Below are positions 5,149 through 5,641 of a stretch of 5,641 nt of DNA, piece after piece (within the stretch, counting starts at the first letter, position 1; each line of letters opens with the position of its first letter). The stretch lies in assembly GCA_003222375.1 (NCBI GenBank), contig QHVX01000346.1, positions 3,344-8,984 of the forward strand. The letters are read 5' to 3'. The DNA is from Acidobacteriota bacterium (GTDB taxonomy: Bacteria > Acidobacteriota > Thermoanaerobaculia > Gp7-AA8). The position numbers and the translations under genes are program-made. The notes beneath the pieces were generated by a model that saw nothing but the letters and a program-made list of their open reading frames with translations, was not told the origin of the DNA and ran no database searches.

Positions 5149-5641
5149 TTAGTACGCTGGTCTTCTCGTAGCCTCAATCGGTTCTTCTCTCAGGAACAGT
5201 GTTAACAACTGATACACCAGCATTCCGAACAACGATGTGAAGATCGCTTTGACGATCATCGCCTGCTCGAACATCTCGATCTTCTGCTTGAGCAGGATGT
5301 TGACGAGAACGAAGATCACGAGCTCGTTCACAATGACTGCGCCGAACAGACAGGCGCCGAACATCAGCGTGCCGCGCAACATCAGTCGCGCGTTGATGTA
5401 CGCGACGACGTATGCGATGACGGTCAGCGCAAACGCGTGCAGACCAAAAATCGACATCGAATACGCGTCCTGGACGAGACCGGCCGCGATGCCGGCGAAG
5501 ATTGCGCCGACGAGGTTTCCGCCCATCGAGTAGTAAACAACGAGGATCAGATAAGGATTGAAGAACGCCAGAGCGTTTGGATAGAAACTGTCGAGAAGCG
5601 AATGCAGCGTGAGCGCGATGAGAAGCCCGATCGCGAAACGA
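5149..5641 (-). CDS. mreD: rod shape-determining protein MreD, 5' partial
   Basis: MreD is a small integral inner-membrane protein of the MreBCD cell-shape complex. At least 163 residues are visible. The reading frame continues without a break to the right edge (RFAIGLLIALTLHSLLD is the first readable stretch), so the true start lies beyond the window and the internal ATG at 5526 is not it. The protein is very hydrophobic, with about five membrane segments, and contains the family-like GLVQDAYSMSIFGLHAF segment (48-64 of the visible part). It ends in a charged tail, REEPIEATRRPAY. It lies directly upstream of mrdA on the same strand (12-base gap), the usual mreBCD-mrdA-rodA order, so mreB and mreC are expected just outside the window. 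The family call rests on the segment pattern, the GLVQD-like motif and the operon position. Confidence 0.9.
   Translation of the reverse strand, partial: RFAIGLLIALTLHSLLDSFYPNALAFFNPYLILVVYYSMGGNLVGAIFAGIAAGLVQDAYSMSIFGLHAFALTVIAYVVAYINARLMLRGTLMFGACLFGAVIVNELVIFVLVNILLKQKIEMFEQAMIVKAIFTSLFGMLVYQLLTLFLREEPIEATRRPAY

Overview
The window is a compact chromosomal stretch from a moderately GC-rich bacterium with almost no non-coding DNA. It carries a divisome/elongasome-type gene set (mreD, PBP2, RodA), which points to a rod-shaped, peptidoglycan-walled and probably diderm organism. The protein sequences look like a deep-branching soil or sediment lineage such as Acidobacteriota. That placement is an impression from sequence style and cannot be proven from this window alone. 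There are no mobile elements, CRISPR arrays, tRNAs or rRNAs.

Layout. On the minus strand, starting at about 1342 and reading leftwards, are an HU/IHF-type DNA-binding protein, a DUF2461/TIGR02453 protein of unknown function, and the N-terminal amidotransferase part of guaA (GMP synthase), which runs off the left edge. Both junctions in this set are one-base TGATG stop/start overlaps, so the three genes form a tight, probably translationally coupled operon. A perfect TATAAT sits only 9 bases upstream of the HU start codon, which implies a nearly leaderless mRNA. Only 21 bases separate this start from the divergent plus-strand gene hslR (Hsp15-like S4 RNA-binding protein). hslR is followed on the same strand by a 114-base leader and a 67-residue cold-shock protein with a GTG start and a strong Shine-Dalgarno sequence. 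A strong hairpin terminator separates csp from the convergent minus-strand cluster.

The right half (2093 to the edge) is the end of an mre/mrd cell-shape operon on the minus strand: mreD (5' end missing), mrdA (PBP2) and rodA. mrdA and rodA again overlap by TGATG. MreD belongs to the MreBCD scaffold. RodA polymerises glycan strands and PBP2 cross-links them, so the three products act in one cell-elongation machine.

The most interesting signals are in three places. First, the csp leader contains a perfect 8-bp inverted repeat that would bury the Shine-Dalgarno sequence. It overlaps a second, competing upstream hairpin, so it is a candidate temperature- or structure-responsive switch. Second, RodA lacks about ten residues of a normally conserved loop, in a clean reading frame. 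Third, csp is the only gene with a strong Shine-Dalgarno sequence, whereas the other visible starts rely on leaderless or stop/start-overlap arrangements. I found no wholly novel multi-gene system here.
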